Both the position numbers and the translations under genes were made by a program. From positions 113,768-177,767 of the forward strand of contig CANNZV010001151.1 of NCBI GenBank assembly GCA_947561585.1: 64,000 bases of DNA, in the 5' to 3' direction. Under the pieces are notes generated by a model. It was not told the DNA's origin. It did no database searches and was given only the letters and a program-made list of their open reading frames with translations. Shown here piece after piece: positions 23,994 through 35,739 of the stretch (the stretch's first letter is position 1; every line of letters begins with the position of its first letter). This DNA is from Caprella mutica (taxonomy: Eukaryota > Arthropoda > Malacostraca > Amphipoda > Caprellidae).

Positions 23994-24480
23994 TTACAAA
24001 AAAAGAACAAAATCTGAAAATAGCAGACAAATCTTTATGACATTTATTATTACATAGCATATACCTGTACAATATTCAACTGATATCATATTAACAAATA
24101 ACAATGAACAGAGTAATGAAATAAGAGAAATGCAACAGTTGGTTATTATCCAGAATAAGTAGATACGATAAGATACATACTTCCTCAACTCTTCTGTAGA
24201 ACATTTCCACACATGCCAGTCTGCTTGAACTGCTGAAATGTTCTCAGATTTGGTACACAATAACCTACTGACTTTTTCAAAAAAAGCTGAAAAAATCCAC
24301 CAACATTTTTCAGTAATTTGGCTGATAACTAACTTTTCCCTACTAAGCAACTGGAAATTAATTGTAAGTTGTAACATAGGAATAAATAGCTAAAAATCCA
24401 CAGACTTTGCTAGAATACAATTTTCAAAGGCCAAAGAGGAATTTTTTTTAAATTCCACTGACAAGTCGGTGGAATAAAGG
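23994..24480 (-). repeat. Dispersed mosaic module R, minus orientation
   Basis: Reading the minus strand gives AATTCCACCGACTTGTCAGT, TTTTTAGCTATTTATTCCTA, TTTTTCAGCTTTTTTTGAAA and CAGACTGGCATGTGTGGAAA, the same order of blocks as the plus-strand module at 29930-30160. A 127-codon minus-strand frame here is this repeat, not a gene. Confidence 0.7.
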
Positions 24481-24540
24481 AATTTACCATGAAATAGGGT
24501 CTGGGTGTAATTCAGTACAATTAGGTGTAATTCGGTATTC

Positions 24541-25367
24541 AGTGTAGTGTAATTTGATATAACGGTATTCAGTGTAGAGTAATTTGATATAACGGTATTC
24601 AGTGTAGTGTAATTCGGTATAACGGTATTCAGTGTAGTGTAATTCGGTATAACGGTATTCAGTATAGTGTAATTCGGTATAACGGTATTCAGTATAGTGT
24701 AATTCGGTATAACGGTATTCAGTATAGTGTAATTCGGTATAACGGTATTCAGTATAGTGTAATTCGGTATAACGGTATTCAGTGTAGTGTAATTCGGTAT
24801 AATGGTAAGCAGTGTAGTGTAATTAGATATAACGGTATTCGGTGTAGTGTAATTTGGTATAGCGGTATCCGGTGTAGTGTAATTCGGTATAACGGTATTC
24901 AGTGTAGTTTAATTCAGTATAACGGTATTCAGTGTAGTGTAACTCGATATAACGGTATTCAGTGTAGTGTAATTCGGTATAACGGTATTCAGTGTAGTGT
25001 AACTCGATATAACGGTATTCAGTGTAGTGTAATTCGGTATAACGGTATTCAGTGTAGTGTAATTTGGTATAACGGTATTCAGTGTAGTGTAATTAGATAT
25101 AACGGTATTCAGTGTAGTGTAATTCGATAAAACGGTATTCAGTGTAGTGTAATTCGGTATAACGGTATTCAGTGTAGTGTAATTTGGTATAACGGTATCC
25201 GGTGTAGTGTAATTTGGTATAACGGTATCCGGTGTAGTGTAATTCGGTATAACGGTATTCAGTGTAGAGTAATTCGGTATAACAGTATTCAGTGTAGTGT
25301 AATTCGGTATATCGGTATTCAGTGTAGTGTAATTCGGTATATCGGTATTCAGTGTAGTGTAATTCGG
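24541..25367. repeat. 30-bp tandem repeat, about 27 copies (GTGTAATTCGGTAT motif)
   Basis: Unit AACGGTATTCAGTGTAGTGT plus AATTCGGTAT, exactly 30 bp in register over 820 bp with scattered substitutions. The core GTGTAATTCGGTAT recurs in irregular arrays at 35740-36115 and 44690-44755, and as diverged ACCGAATTACACC in the opposite sense at 30265-30340, always next to mosaic foldback modules. Confidence 0.95.
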
Positions 25368-25402
25368 CCGTGTTATAGAGTAGGACAGTTAAAGACGATT
25401 CC

Positions 25403-25882
25403 AGGACAATAACCCCCTGTGCAAAAAAAAAAACGCGGTTGAACAAACCCTGTTCAAAAATCTCCCCAAGCAAAAAACCCCCGGTCTATATGAATAGCAT
25501 AATTCATTTTTATTAATATATTAAACATTATTCAATGCAAACCAATAATTATTACATTTTCTTTGAAAATATTAATTTTTTTTTGCTAAATAAGGTATAC
25601 CCAAGTACGTACAGTATACATTTTGTCACTATCAAAATCTCGCCGCCGGGGGGGGGGGGGGGGCGGCGGCCTTAGGTGCACCATATCTCTTTATATTTGT
25701 AACATATAGTAATTTTATTAGCAAAAAATTAATGAAGATTAATAAAATTGAATTAGGCTGATGCCTAATTATTGCATGTTTTTTTTTGTCCGGGGGTATA
25801 TTGCACGTTTTTTTTTTACTGCGGGTGTTTTTTAGCACGGGGTTTTTGACAGTGGTTTTTTTTGCACAGGGGTTATTGTCCT
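25403..25882. mobile_element. MITE with AGGACAATAACCCC ends
   Basis: AGGACAATAACCCCCTGTGC followed by a run of A pairs with TTTTGCACAGGGGTTATTGT then CCT at the right end. GTTAAAG occurs on both sides (about 25388 and 25889), and an uninterrupted CAGTTAAAGCCAATTAA is present at about 27699, consistent with a target duplication of 7-8 bp. The interior has a 16-G run (about 25650-25665) and four worn copies of a T-run/CACGGG motif at 25780-25875. Confidence 0.7.
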
Positions 25883-26087
25883 GTCACCGTTAAAGCCAAT
25901 TAAGAGGTTTACTTTTCAAATTGTAAATTGTTTATACACAGTTACACAGATATACTGGCATCTTTTGAGGAGTGAAATAAGTTTTAAAACCTGTAAATCT
26001 CAGTAGTAACACAAGAATTAAACATGAAGGATAAGGATGTTTTCAAGCAGAACGTAGAAACACTGGAAAATAAGGATGTTGAGAGTA

Positions 26088-26292
26088 TTGTTTGCATCAT
26101 TTTAAATGATCAGGAAGGCTATTTATTGCCAAAGAATACTTAAATTAAAATTCAATGAGCTTGATAAGGATAAATCTAAATTATCGGAATGGAACAGAGT
26201 GAAACGGAGTCATATATGGATGTTACTGTTACGAGTATTGTTTGCATCATTTTAAATGTCCAGGAAGGTTACATATTGCCAAAGAATACTTA
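26088..26292 (+). repeat. Imperfect two-copy tandem repeat with a short open frame
   Basis: GAGTATTGTTTGCATCATTT...CCAAAGAATACTTA occurs at about 26088-26142 and 26220-26291. From an ATG at 26024 the first copy stays open for about 39 codons (VESIVCIILNDQEGYLLPKN, then stop). This may be a scrap of a captured gene; no family recognised. Confidence 0.5.
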
Positions 26293-26296
26293 TATC

Positions 26297-26853
26297 AGGG
26301 TACAGGAACATAAACGGGTATAGTACCTAGTAGACGACACAAAAATATGAGGCCACCACAACAACACATTCCTTGTTTGTGACCGAGCGGCTCATAATTC
26401 CTCGTATTTGCATGTTAATATCGAGAAGTTTGAAGTAATTTTATAAGGGTTTCGTGCAAAAGAAAGCGAAAAGGGCGATTGAACCTCAAAGTTGAATATA
26501 TAGACAAAATTCAGGTGCGTTTTTAAAGTTAATTTCTTTAACTTATCTATAAAAAATAGGGTCTTGAAAATATGCAACCTAGGAGCCTAAACTAGTGCTA
26601 GTTAACTGCTAAATTGTAGTTCCTATGAATAACAAATAAGGAAAAAATAATGGAAATACAATTTAACCAATGCCTTGTTAGTAATTGATAAGGAAAAAAT
26701 TAATTTAGAAGTGACTAAGTGTAAGTAGGTTTTCTCATGATTCAAAGTGTAGTCAGAGTCGCCATTTTCAGTCACTCGGTGGTCACGTCAAACTATAGAT
26801 TCGATCAGCTGATTACTATACCCTATGTTACTGTATCCTGACTTGCATTAACA
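26297..26853 (+). repeat. About 557-bp module, inverted copy at 45551-46107
   Basis: Blocks such as GTAGACGACACAAAAATATG, GAGCGGCTCATAATTCCTCG, TAGGAGCCTAAACTAGTGCT and GATCAGCTGATTACTATACC recur in reverse complement at 45551-46107 with scattered substitutions. No gene inside. Confidence 0.85.
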
Positions 26854-27000
26854 AATAGCTCAATCAAGAAAAAACATACTTGATACAACCAGCGCTCTTC
26901 AAGATAATCATATACAAGATTCCAGGGTTTTAGAAACAACAAACTGATAGTCTTTCCCATTGACTTCTTATTGGTACCATACACTGGTTGTAACAGTCTA

Positions 27001-27545
27001 TTTTCATGTCTATTCTTACCCAGTCATTATCTGTTATTTCTTATATGTCTATACTTATCCATTAATTCTTATATATCAGTATTTTTATCCATTAATTCTG
27101 ATTTGTCTATTCTAATCCATTCATCCTTATCTGTCTATTTTTAGACATTAATTCTTATCTGTTTATTCTTATTTTTATCTATCTATTTCTATCCATTAAT
27201 TCTTATCTGCATTTATATTCTTATCCGTTGTTTTCTTAAGTTGGATTATTGTATGATACATCATAAAAGTGTTGTACGTTCTCTTAGAATCCCTTTTGTG
27301 TTGAATAAATTATATTACTTAGTTGAATAAATTATTTCATTTATGTTGAATAAATTATATTACTTGAGTTGAATAAATTATTTCATTTATGTTGAATAAA
27401 TTATATTATTTATGTTGAATAAATTATATTACTTTCAATGAATAAATGATATTACTTTGAATGGATGAATTATATTATTTTGGATGAATAAATTATAGTA
27501 GGTATATTGAATGGACGAATTATTTTATTTTGGTTGAATAAATTA
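27001..27545. repeat. Two degenerate AT-rich minisatellites
   Basis: 27001-27230: about 25-28-bp units of the type CTTATCCATTAATTCTTATC plus TGTCTATT. 27298-27545: units of the type TTGAATAAATTATATTACTT with variable spacing. Reading frames through them are artefacts. Confidence 0.8.
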
Positions 27546-28338
27546 AATTATTATGATGTTTACATGGTGGAGTATTTTGAGATTTTTGGTCATTTTGAAA
27601 AGAAATGTGAAAATCTTTGGAAAGAATTGCCCCAAAAATTAAATATCTGGAGACTGATTGTGCATGCTTTGCAGACTGGGCTACAGAGTGTGTCAGTTAA
27701 AGCCAATTAATTGGCTTAGATTTCAAAAGGTCACTGATTGGCTTGAAATTTTGAATTAATTCCTATGTTCCCATGTTAATTTTGGCTTGAAATCTTCAAA
27801 AAATAAGTCAAATTAGCTTGGATCAGAAATATTATGAAATTTTGGCTCAAAATTGGCTTGCAAAATTTCCATGGGTTTAATTATGGAGTATCAATTATAT
27901 AGTTACAGTACTCGTGACTTATCCTAGTCTTATTACCATTAGGTAATAAGACGTGATTTGGTAATAAAAGCTCGTGATTTGGTAATAAAAGCCCAGTCTG
28001 CAGAAACTGGTAAAGTATTCGTAAAGATATCTTATTCTGTTTGTAGCAAAATTAACCAGTTTGCAGAAACTGGTGAAGTGTTCGTAATCGTAGAGATCTC
28101 TTATTCTGTTCATAGCAAAATTAATGTAAATATTGAGATTCAGAATTGTTCGTAGCAAAATTAATGTAAATTGTTCGGAGAGAATATCCCAAATATCTCC
28201 CATATTCTGCAGACTGGAAAATTAATTTAAATATAGAGATTAAAATTTTAATTCAGAAGTGTTCATAGCAAAATTAATGGAAATATAGGAATTAATACAA
28301 AATTGTTCAGAGAGATATAATATCCCATGACCATATAT
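27546..28338. other. AT-rich mosaic with short repeats of CAGTCTGCAGAAACTGG
   Basis: CAGTCTGCAGAAACTGG (about 27992) and CCAGTTTGCAGAAACTGG (about 28056) are followed by similar GTAAAGATATCTTATTCTG-like blocks, i.e. a diverged tandem pair. These resemble the termini of the foldback element that starts at 28339. No gene. Confidence 0.5.
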
Positions 28339-29303
28339 CCAGTCTGCAGAATATGGGACATTTTTAACATTTTCTATGCAAACAATCCTTAATTTCCTCC
28401 TATATTTACATGTATTTTACTGAGAACAGAAGCCAAAATAGAGAAATTCTTGGAGAACAGTGTCCCAGTTCCTGCAGTTTAAAACTTAAAAGCAGTCCTG
28501 GCGTACCTGGCTCTTGTTTCATCAGCTCTCTTCAAAAATCATCTAATTTCTCTCCAAAATGACTAAATTATCATAATTCCTCTCCAAAATAACTTTGTAA
28601 ATGTAGCATAGGAGAAAAAGACATTTCTCGCCATTAGCAATTGAAGGGCTCCAAATAACTGTCAGAAACTTGCCATTAAAGTGGCGAGTTTGAACATGCT
28701 TTATTACCTGGCAACAGAAACATCATACCTAGCTTCAAAAGACACGTTAAAAACTTAAATTAATAAATTATAGCGTGCTGCGTGCACTGCGCTTCTCCAG
28801 TTTGTATTTGGTGCACTAAACGTCTCTGACTTTTTCAAAAATCTGAGAAATAGATGCCAACATTTTACATCAATTTGTCTAGTCCTCTAACATTTTTCCA
28901 GTTTCACCTCCAAAAATTAATGGTAATATAGGAATTAATAGCCAAATATCCTCTGACATTTCAGTAATTTTTTCATTAGAGAAATTGAATATCTGCCGAC
29001 ATATCATTGGAATTTACCACCAAATACAATCTGGGCGCTTCTTTTGATAGCTATGCCATTTTAATGTAATTTCGGTTCAGAATGTTTTAGAGACTCTCTT
29101 GAGTCTGGATAGGGCCGCAATTAAGAATTAAAAGGCCGCAATCAATTTACCCCTGACTGCAGGAACTGGTAGTGTTCTCCAAGATATCCTACAATTTGAC
29201 TTCTGTTCTCAGTAAAATACATGTAAATATAGCCTAATATATGAAGAAATTATGGATTGTTCGCACAGAAAATGTTAAAAATGTCCCATATTCTGCAGAC
29301 TGG
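28339..29303. mobile_element. Foldback element with CCAGTCTGCAGAATATGG ends
   Basis: Arms of about 140 bp: 28339-28480 pairs with 29155-29303 (CCAGTCTGCAGAATATGGGA, ATGTATTTTACTGAGAACAG, TTGGAGAACA.T). The interior (28540-28730) carries a module, TCTCTCCAAAATGA..TCTCGCCATT.GCAATTGAAGG, also found in the foldback at 43586-44604. No coding sequence. Confidence 0.85.
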
Positions 29304-30340
29304 TATTTAACTGTATGACCCTAGTAAAGTTAGCTAATTTAACATTCTGATTGGATTCAGAGTTTGAGTTAGATTTATTTTCTTCTGAATTAAGTTCACA
29401 TAACTTAATAATTTGTGTCCTTAATCCTACTGGGGTATGTAAGACCAACTCTGATTGGATATGGATCGACCAGGATCGATATGTATCTAAAAGCTGAGCG
29501 GCGCACCACTGTACATTCTATTAGGTAGATAGGTAATTTGAAAGAAGATTAATAAACTTTGGAGTGAATAGGTATGATAATTGTTGTAGGCTATCAAATT
29601 TATGACTGGCAGTACTTGAATCCAATGTTAATACTACAGCTACACAGTTTAATACTTCGATCAAGATGTTTAATTTGGAATAGAAAATAAAATTTATCAT
29701 AGAAAACTGTAATAATTTTAATTTTATGGGAGAACTATTGTAAAGTTTCTGTCTGAAGTCAGCGAGGTCTTATCAGTTAGATGTATCGGGAGGCCATGTT
29801 TGAGGGGTGGAATAAGTTGAAAAACATGTAAATAACAAGTAAATCAATCCAAATTAGTCTCAAGAGATGAACATGCATCAGGCAGGCATGAAGCATAAAG
29901 ATATTTCCCAGTCTGTATTTTGTGGTAAATTCCACCGACATGTCGTTGGAATTTTTCCCATTTGAAAATAATATTCTGGCAAAGTCAGTGGATTTTTAGC
30001 TATTCATTCCTATGTTACCATTAATTTTTGGTGGATAAATTGGTAAAATGTTGGTGGAACAGCCAAATAACTGGAAATTTATGGTGGATTTTTTCAGCTT
30101 TTTGAAAAAGTCAGTGGAATTTTTTGCATCAAATACAGACTGGCATATTTCCAAGTGTAAAATCTTCACTAAGAAGTCAAATTTCTCCTTTAAAGTACCT
30201 TATATGTGGCGACCTGGACCCATTTTCTCACTAAAATGGCGACTTTCCTGCGGGTTACACTGAATACCGAATTACACCTGATTATACCAAATTACGCCTG
30301 ATCATACCAAATTACATTCCACTGAATACCGAATTACACC
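29304..30340 (+). repeat. Mosaic modules including module R and a GCGCACCACTGTACATTC block
   Basis: 29490-29520 (AGCTGAGCGGCGCACCACTG) is repeated inverted at 45175-45230. 29790-29910 and 30150-30240 (AACAAGTAAATCA..CTCAAGAGATG.ACATGCATCA; AGTGTAAAATCTTCACTAAG) recur in the same order at 43300-43510. 29930-30150 is module R, inverted at 23994-24480. The end (30265-30340) is a short ACCGAATTACACC array. No gene. Confidence 0.75.
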
Positions 30341-30399
30341 TGATGTCTTACACCACGATTGGACAGTGACAAAATGGGGTACAGCCAAGAGCCCCCCCA

Positions 30400-31225
30400 T
30401 TCATGAGCCCCCCTAGTTCATAAGCCCCCCCCTCCCTGCTTTTTTAATCCTTATTTACCTAGTTAAACAATTGAAGAACTACTTAGATAGAAATAACTGA
30501 AAGTTGATAATGTAGTTTGTTGTATCCGCTAGTTTGTTGTACTGCATAACTTCATGATTGTTTAATGGCCTGGCAGGGGGGTCGGGGGGGCGGCACGCCC
30601 CCGATATACATATATTTTATGTTAATCAGTAATGAACTACTAAAGTGTCAATAAGGATTAAATAATATAGGTAAATAGGGATTAAAAAATCTTGACCGTG
30701 GGGGGGGGGGGGGGGGGGGGGGGCTTATGACCTACACCGGACAAAATGTATACTTTACCAATTCTACTATATATTGAATAAAGGGACTGATCAATATTAT
30801 GTTCAAAGAAAGGTCTTAATTTTACCTTATTAATAAAGGTAAAAAAAGGGATGACTGGGAGAAGAGGGGTTTGTGTCCTACGGGGTACAGATAGGTACAC
30901 GAACCCTTCCATGACATAACGGCGCGGGTATAGGTCATAAGCCCCGCCCCCCCCCCCTCCCCGGTCATGAGCACCCCCTGTTTTTAATACTTATTTACAC
31001 TTTTGTAGTTCATTATTGATTAAACATAAAATATAGGTATATCGGGGGCCGTGCCGCCCCTCGAACCTCCCTGCCAGGTCATTGAACAATCATGAAGTGT
31101 TCAGTACAACAAACTAGCGGATACAACAATACATTAGCAACTCTGAGTTATTTCTATCTAAGAAGTTCTTCATTTATTTAACTAGGTAAATAAGGTTAAA
31201 AACAGGGAGGGGGGGCTCTTGAGTA
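30400..31225. mobile_element. G/C-tract foldback element
   Basis: Arms 30400-30640 and about 30985-31225 are inverted copies (TACCTAGTTAAA.AA.TGAAGAAC, GTATCCGCTAGTTTGTTGTA, CATGATTGTT.AATG.CCTGG). The interior holds G runs (21 G near 30703) and C runs (30944-30961). Short units such as CATGAGCCCCCC near 30385-30430 match the G-rich tandem repeat at 59903-59990. A worn single-arm relative lies at 35505-35600 and another at 45070-45140. Confidence 0.8.
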
Positions 31226-31236
31226 AAAAAATATCT

Positions 31237-31560
31237 TTTTGAGTTATTGAGTTATAAATGACCTTGACCTTTGTCCGGATCGCTTCCAAAATTCTACCAA
31301 ATGGTTCCTGGACATTGACCAATCGTCTCATCAAATTTCAGACAATTTGGTTGAAAACTTTTCCGAGTTCTTGAGCTACAAATGGCCTCGACCTTGATCT
31401 TTAACCTTTGACCTGATCGCTCCCAAAATCTAACAATATTACAGGTTATTCGTTCAAATAAGCTAGGCAATCTTCATAGGTGTACAAAATTTATTTAAAT
31501 TTAACGTTTTAGATGAAAAATATAGCATTTACTCTCTTAATCTTGACCTTTGACCTCAAA
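31237..31560. repeat. Degenerate repeat with TTGACCTTTGACCT motifs
   Basis: Two related blocks about 120 bp apart (GAGTTATTGAGTTATAAATG..CCTTGACCTTTG.CCGGATCGCT and GAGTTCTTGAGCTACAAATG..ACCTTTGACCTGATCGCT), then TCTTGACCTTTGACCTCAAA at about 31543. No frame. Probably a transposon tail. Confidence 0.55.
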
Positions 31561-31657
31561 GTCTTCAGCTGACACAAGATTTATTGGAACGAATAATTTA
31601 GATTTACTATTGGTTTGAAAATCAATATTTACTATACTACTATTATAAATAAGGATA

Positions 31658-32281
31658 ACCCGCGCACAACTTTTGGGCACCTAGGTAGACAGCAAAAAGT
31701 GAGATGTGGCAGATCAGCAAAATTAGAGTTGACTTACATCAAAATTTGCGTCTCCGTGAGCTCTTCCTAATGATGTGGGTCAAATAGGGGTGGAAGTTGG
31801 TGGTAGAAAGTAAGGCAGGAGAATAGGTTTAGTTACCTGCTCATGATCAATATGTGTGCTAAAGTTACGGGTGAGGTGTGTGGCTGCACACGCTAGCTGT
31901 GTACCTAGGTAGACAGTTTGTAATGTTTTTGCAGAAAATTGCTCGTAATTGATGAAAAATGAAGACACCGTCAGATTTAGCATAAAAAACTCTATCTAAA
32001 TACATCATAAAATATTAGAAAAATATCATAGAAAAAAAATGGCATATGTTCTCCAAAACATATTATATTCAAACATTTACAGACTTTGGACCAATATTTC
32101 GCAAATTTAGTCAAATTTTCAGAATTTCTGTTTATTGTAGCATGAAGAACAACATATTCCCTTTCGAATAACATTTGAATGACACCTTTACCTATCCAAA
32201 TGAACGTGTTGTTAGCTGTACAGTAAACCCTGTTTTTGAGGCAAATTTCAGGCGTTTCCCATGCGTGCGCGGGTTAAGGGA
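31658..32281. mobile_element. Possible element with TAACCCGCGCAC ends
   Basis: TAACCCGCGCAC near 31658 and GTGCGCGGGTTA near 32270 are inverted repeats about 620 bp apart. No clear target-site duplication and no long frame. Identification rests on the ends alone. Confidence 0.4.
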
Positions 32282-32529
32282 TATATTTGAGCTGAAACAG
32301 GTGCGTTAGACAAAGAAAAAATATATATATAGAAGTACAAGAAAAGAAATCTTTATTTTGAAAAGTGAAATTGTTGTGTAGAGTTTAAAAATGTAATTTA
32401 TTAATACTAAATTCACTACGATTTATTAATAATTACATATAAATATTTATTAATTTTTACCAATATTAATTATAGGTTCATAAAGTTTAGCAAATTTTAG
32501 TAGGGGACGGTTAAACGTCTGCTTCGACC

Positions 32530-32890
32530 ATATCGTTGACGTCAAAAGGAAATTAAATACAAGGAACTGGAAGAAGCAGTCAGAAAGGAAAATGGCTCCA
32601 TGAACAAAGTCACCAACCACTGTCTGTGACAAAGCTCATGGATTCAGAAAAGCTACTCCGTGAATGCTGTCACTTACCAAGGAATGTGACAAAACGGGAC
32701 ACAAGCACTGGTGGCTGCACTCACACGGATGGAAGAGGAAAATGAAGAGGTGATACTAAATGAAACCTAACATAAATCTAAGACCTCGTATAGTTGAAGA
32801 GCATTACTCTAGCGTTATCCTCTAAAACTGCAAGTAGTAAGTATTAAAAATGATGAACATAGTAAAAATGAAAAAAAGACAATGCATAAT
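32530..32890 (+). repeat. Dispersed repeat family D, most complete copy
   Basis: Contains all shared blocks in order: GAAATTAAATACAAGGAACT, GGCTCCATGAACAAAGTCAC, GATTCAGAAAAGCTACTCCG, CACAAGCACTGGTGGCTG, GAGGAAAATGAAGAGGTGAT, AATCTAAGACCTC, TCCTCTAAAACTGCAAGTAG. One frame gives a coding-like stretch of about 24 codons that is then broken. Confidence 0.7.
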
Positions 32891-33234
32891 TATGGCATAA
32901 TCCTAATTACAAGAGTTCGGGCCCCCTTCATTTTCCATTCACAACAGACAGTTTCAGGATACAGCCCCTTGACAGAGCTCAATTGAAGCATTTTGGTGTA
33001 AAAAATTTACGTACTTTTAATTTTGTCAATTAAAAGTTACATATTAAAATGCTGGGACATATATGTCTAATTCGTAGTGAAAGGGCTAAATTTTTCAAAT
33101 AAAATTGTATAGAAATTAAAATGGTATGACTTAATACATTTTGGGGACGTCTCAAAAGTCCGACACCCCAATAGTCAGTCCGACACCCCAATAGTCAGTC
33201 CGACAGGTAAATCTTTCTGTATTATTATTTCTTG

Positions 33235-35276
33235 TAGAGATGCACCGATACTCTCGGTATCGGATAAAGTATCTGATAGTATCAGTATTTTTATGAGTAT
33301 CTGGTAATTGGTATCGGATCCCAAAAAATAGTTCAAATATTACCGATACCAATTACTTTTTCAAGTTAGGTAGTATATATTGGTATTAGTTTTCAATTGA
33401 ACATTAATAGCATATACCTATGTTCATCCGATATACGATTGGAAGAAATCAAGATACGATTTAAATAATACTATCGTATCAGAATTAGGTAGTCTATTCA
33501 TTTTTAGTTTCATTATGATACCTACTTCGATAGTTTCAATATGATACCTACTTCGATAGTTACATTATGATACCTACTTCGATAGTTACATTATGATAAC
33601 TACTTCGATAGTTACATTATGATAACTACTTCGATAGTTACATTATGATAACTACTTCGATAGTTACATTATGATAACTACTTCGATAGTTACATTATGA
33701 TAACTACTTCGATAGTTACATTATGATAACTACTTGATAGTTACATTATGATAACTACTTGATAGTTACATTATGATACCAACTTCGATAGTTACATTAT
33801 GATACCTACTTCGATAGTTACATTATGATACCTACTTCGATAGTTACATTATGATACCTACTTCGATAGTTACATTATGATAACTACTTCGATAGTTACA
33901 TTATGATACCTACTTCGATAGTTACATTATGATACCTACTTCGATAGTTACATTATGATACCTACTTTGATAGTTACATTATGATACCTACTTTGATAGT
34001 TACATTATGATATCTACTTCGATAGTAACATTATGATACCTACTTCGATAGTTACATTATGATACCTACTTCGATAGTTTCAATATGATACATACTTCGA
34101 TAGTTTCAATATGATACCAACTTCGATAGTTACATTATGATAACTACTTCGATAGTTACATTATGATACCTACTTCGATAGTTACATTATGATACCTACT
34201 TCGATAGTTACATTATGATACCTACTTTGATAGTTACATTATGATACCTACTTTGATAGTTACATTATGATACCTACTTTGATAGTTACATTATGATATC
34301 TACTTCGATAGTAACATTATGATACCTACTTCGATAGTTACATTATGATACCTACTTCGATAGTTTCAATATGATACATACTTCGATAGTTTCAATATGA
34401 TACCTACTTCGATAGTTACATTATGATACCTACTTCGATAGGTACACTGTGCTACCTACTTCGAAGGGTACACTGTGCTACCTACTTCGAAGGGTACACT
34501 GTGCTACCTACTTCGAAGGGTACACTGTGCTACCTACTTCGAAGGGTACACTGTGCTACCTACTTCGATCGGTACACTGTACCACTTCGATAGGTACACT
34601 GCACTACTTCGATAGGTACACTGCACTACTTCGATAGGTACACTGCACTTCTTCGATAGGTACACTGCACTACTTCGATAGGTACACTACTATTTCGATA
34701 GGTACACTGTACTATTTCGATAGGTATAATGTACTATTTCGATAGGTATAATGTACTATTTTGATAGGTTCACTGTACTATATCGATAGGTACACTGTTC
34801 CTTGATAGGTACACAGTGTACCTAACTAGGTACACTGTATCTAATTGCAATAACACAAAAATGTTCTAACGAATGAATTTAATAGGTATTACACAGAGCA
34901 AGTGGCACCTGTGGAGCGCACTTCTGCCGATGCATTTTTATATTATTATGAAGTCAAGATGTATTATTGTATAGGTAGTTTACTTGAAAACACCTAGGCA
35001 ATAATCTTAATTATAAATACCTAGGTAGCTACCTAATCCTATCCCATGAATATTGTCAATACCTAGGTACATCATTATATGTAAAACTTTATAAATTATC
35101 GGTATATACATTTAACTACAGATACCTACCTAGAACTAATATTTTCGGTGTCTTTGGCTTGAATATTATACTTTTAAAAAGTAACTGGTATCGGAATTGG
35201 TATCGGTTACCAGAATTTTAAAATAACTGTAGTTGGTACTGGTATCGGTTACTAATGTGGTATCAGTGCATCTCTA
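33235..35276. mobile_element. Non-autonomous hAT element, 2.0 kb, carrying a minisatellite
   Basis: Ends TAGAGATGCACCGATA and TATCAGTGCATCTCTA are inverted repeats, flanked by a perfect 8-bp duplication ATTTCTTG (33227-33234 and 35277-35284). Subterminal copies of GGTATCGGATA/ACCGATACCAATTAC occur near both ends. No transposase; two thirds of the element is the 26-bp minisatellite. Confidence 0.92.
33502..34830. repeat. 26-bp minisatellite evolving into a 22-bp form
   Basis: Unit TAGTTACATTATGATACCTA plus CTTCGA, about 35 copies to 34440. It then becomes GGGTACACTGTGCTACCTAC plus TTCGAA (five copies), then GGTACACTGCACTACTTCGA plus TA with a shorter period. Block duplications are visible: the same variant series around 33960-34100 and 34215-34400. 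Confidence 0.95.
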
Positions 35277-35739
35277 ATTTCTTGTTTAATTTTTCGATTG
35301 AAATAAAAATTATAATTAAATAGGTATAGGTACTATAATACATATATACATATAATATATATACATAACTTATATAAACAACTCAGAAATTTTCCTTAAT
35401 TTCATTTTTCTAATGTTATATGTATTCCTATCTAATTTATTCTTTTATCAAAAGCTGTCCATCATTCGATTTAATCATTTAACTCATTTTTTTGTATACG
35501 CTAGTTGTACTGCACACTTATTGATTATTTAATAACCGGGCAGGACGACATATAAATTTGATGTTAAATCAGTAATAAACTACTAAAGTTGTCGGGCTAA
35601 TGGGGTTTCGGACTAATAGATAGTAACCATACATTTTGATATTGATAATGCTGTGAAGCCTAATTGCCCATAATAATTGCAGTGTAATAACTTTAAATTA
35701 AAATAAAAAAATCCTGACCAATGATCAAGGATAAAATTC

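Noticed and set aside
23994..24377. 127-codon minus-strand frame upstream of the GT17 gene, considered as an extra 5' exon
   Set aside because: It is module R (also at 29930-30160), and the true first coding exon with anchor sequence and donor site is at 23886-23948.
25093..25473. 126-codon minus-strand frame (YTELHYTEYR repeats)
   Set aside because: Translation of the 30-bp tandem repeat.
27919..28203. Frames on both strands near 28 kb
   Set aside because: They overlap a diverged tandem pair of repeats on opposite strands; no conserved motif.
31237..31560. Nuclear receptor DR1 sites (AGGTCAAAGGTCA)
   Set aside because: The words belong to a degenerate repeat and no gene is near; chance similarity is the simpler explanation.
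34449..34637. 62-codon frame (CYLLRRVHCAT repeats)
   Set aside because: Translation of the changing 22-26-bp minisatellite.
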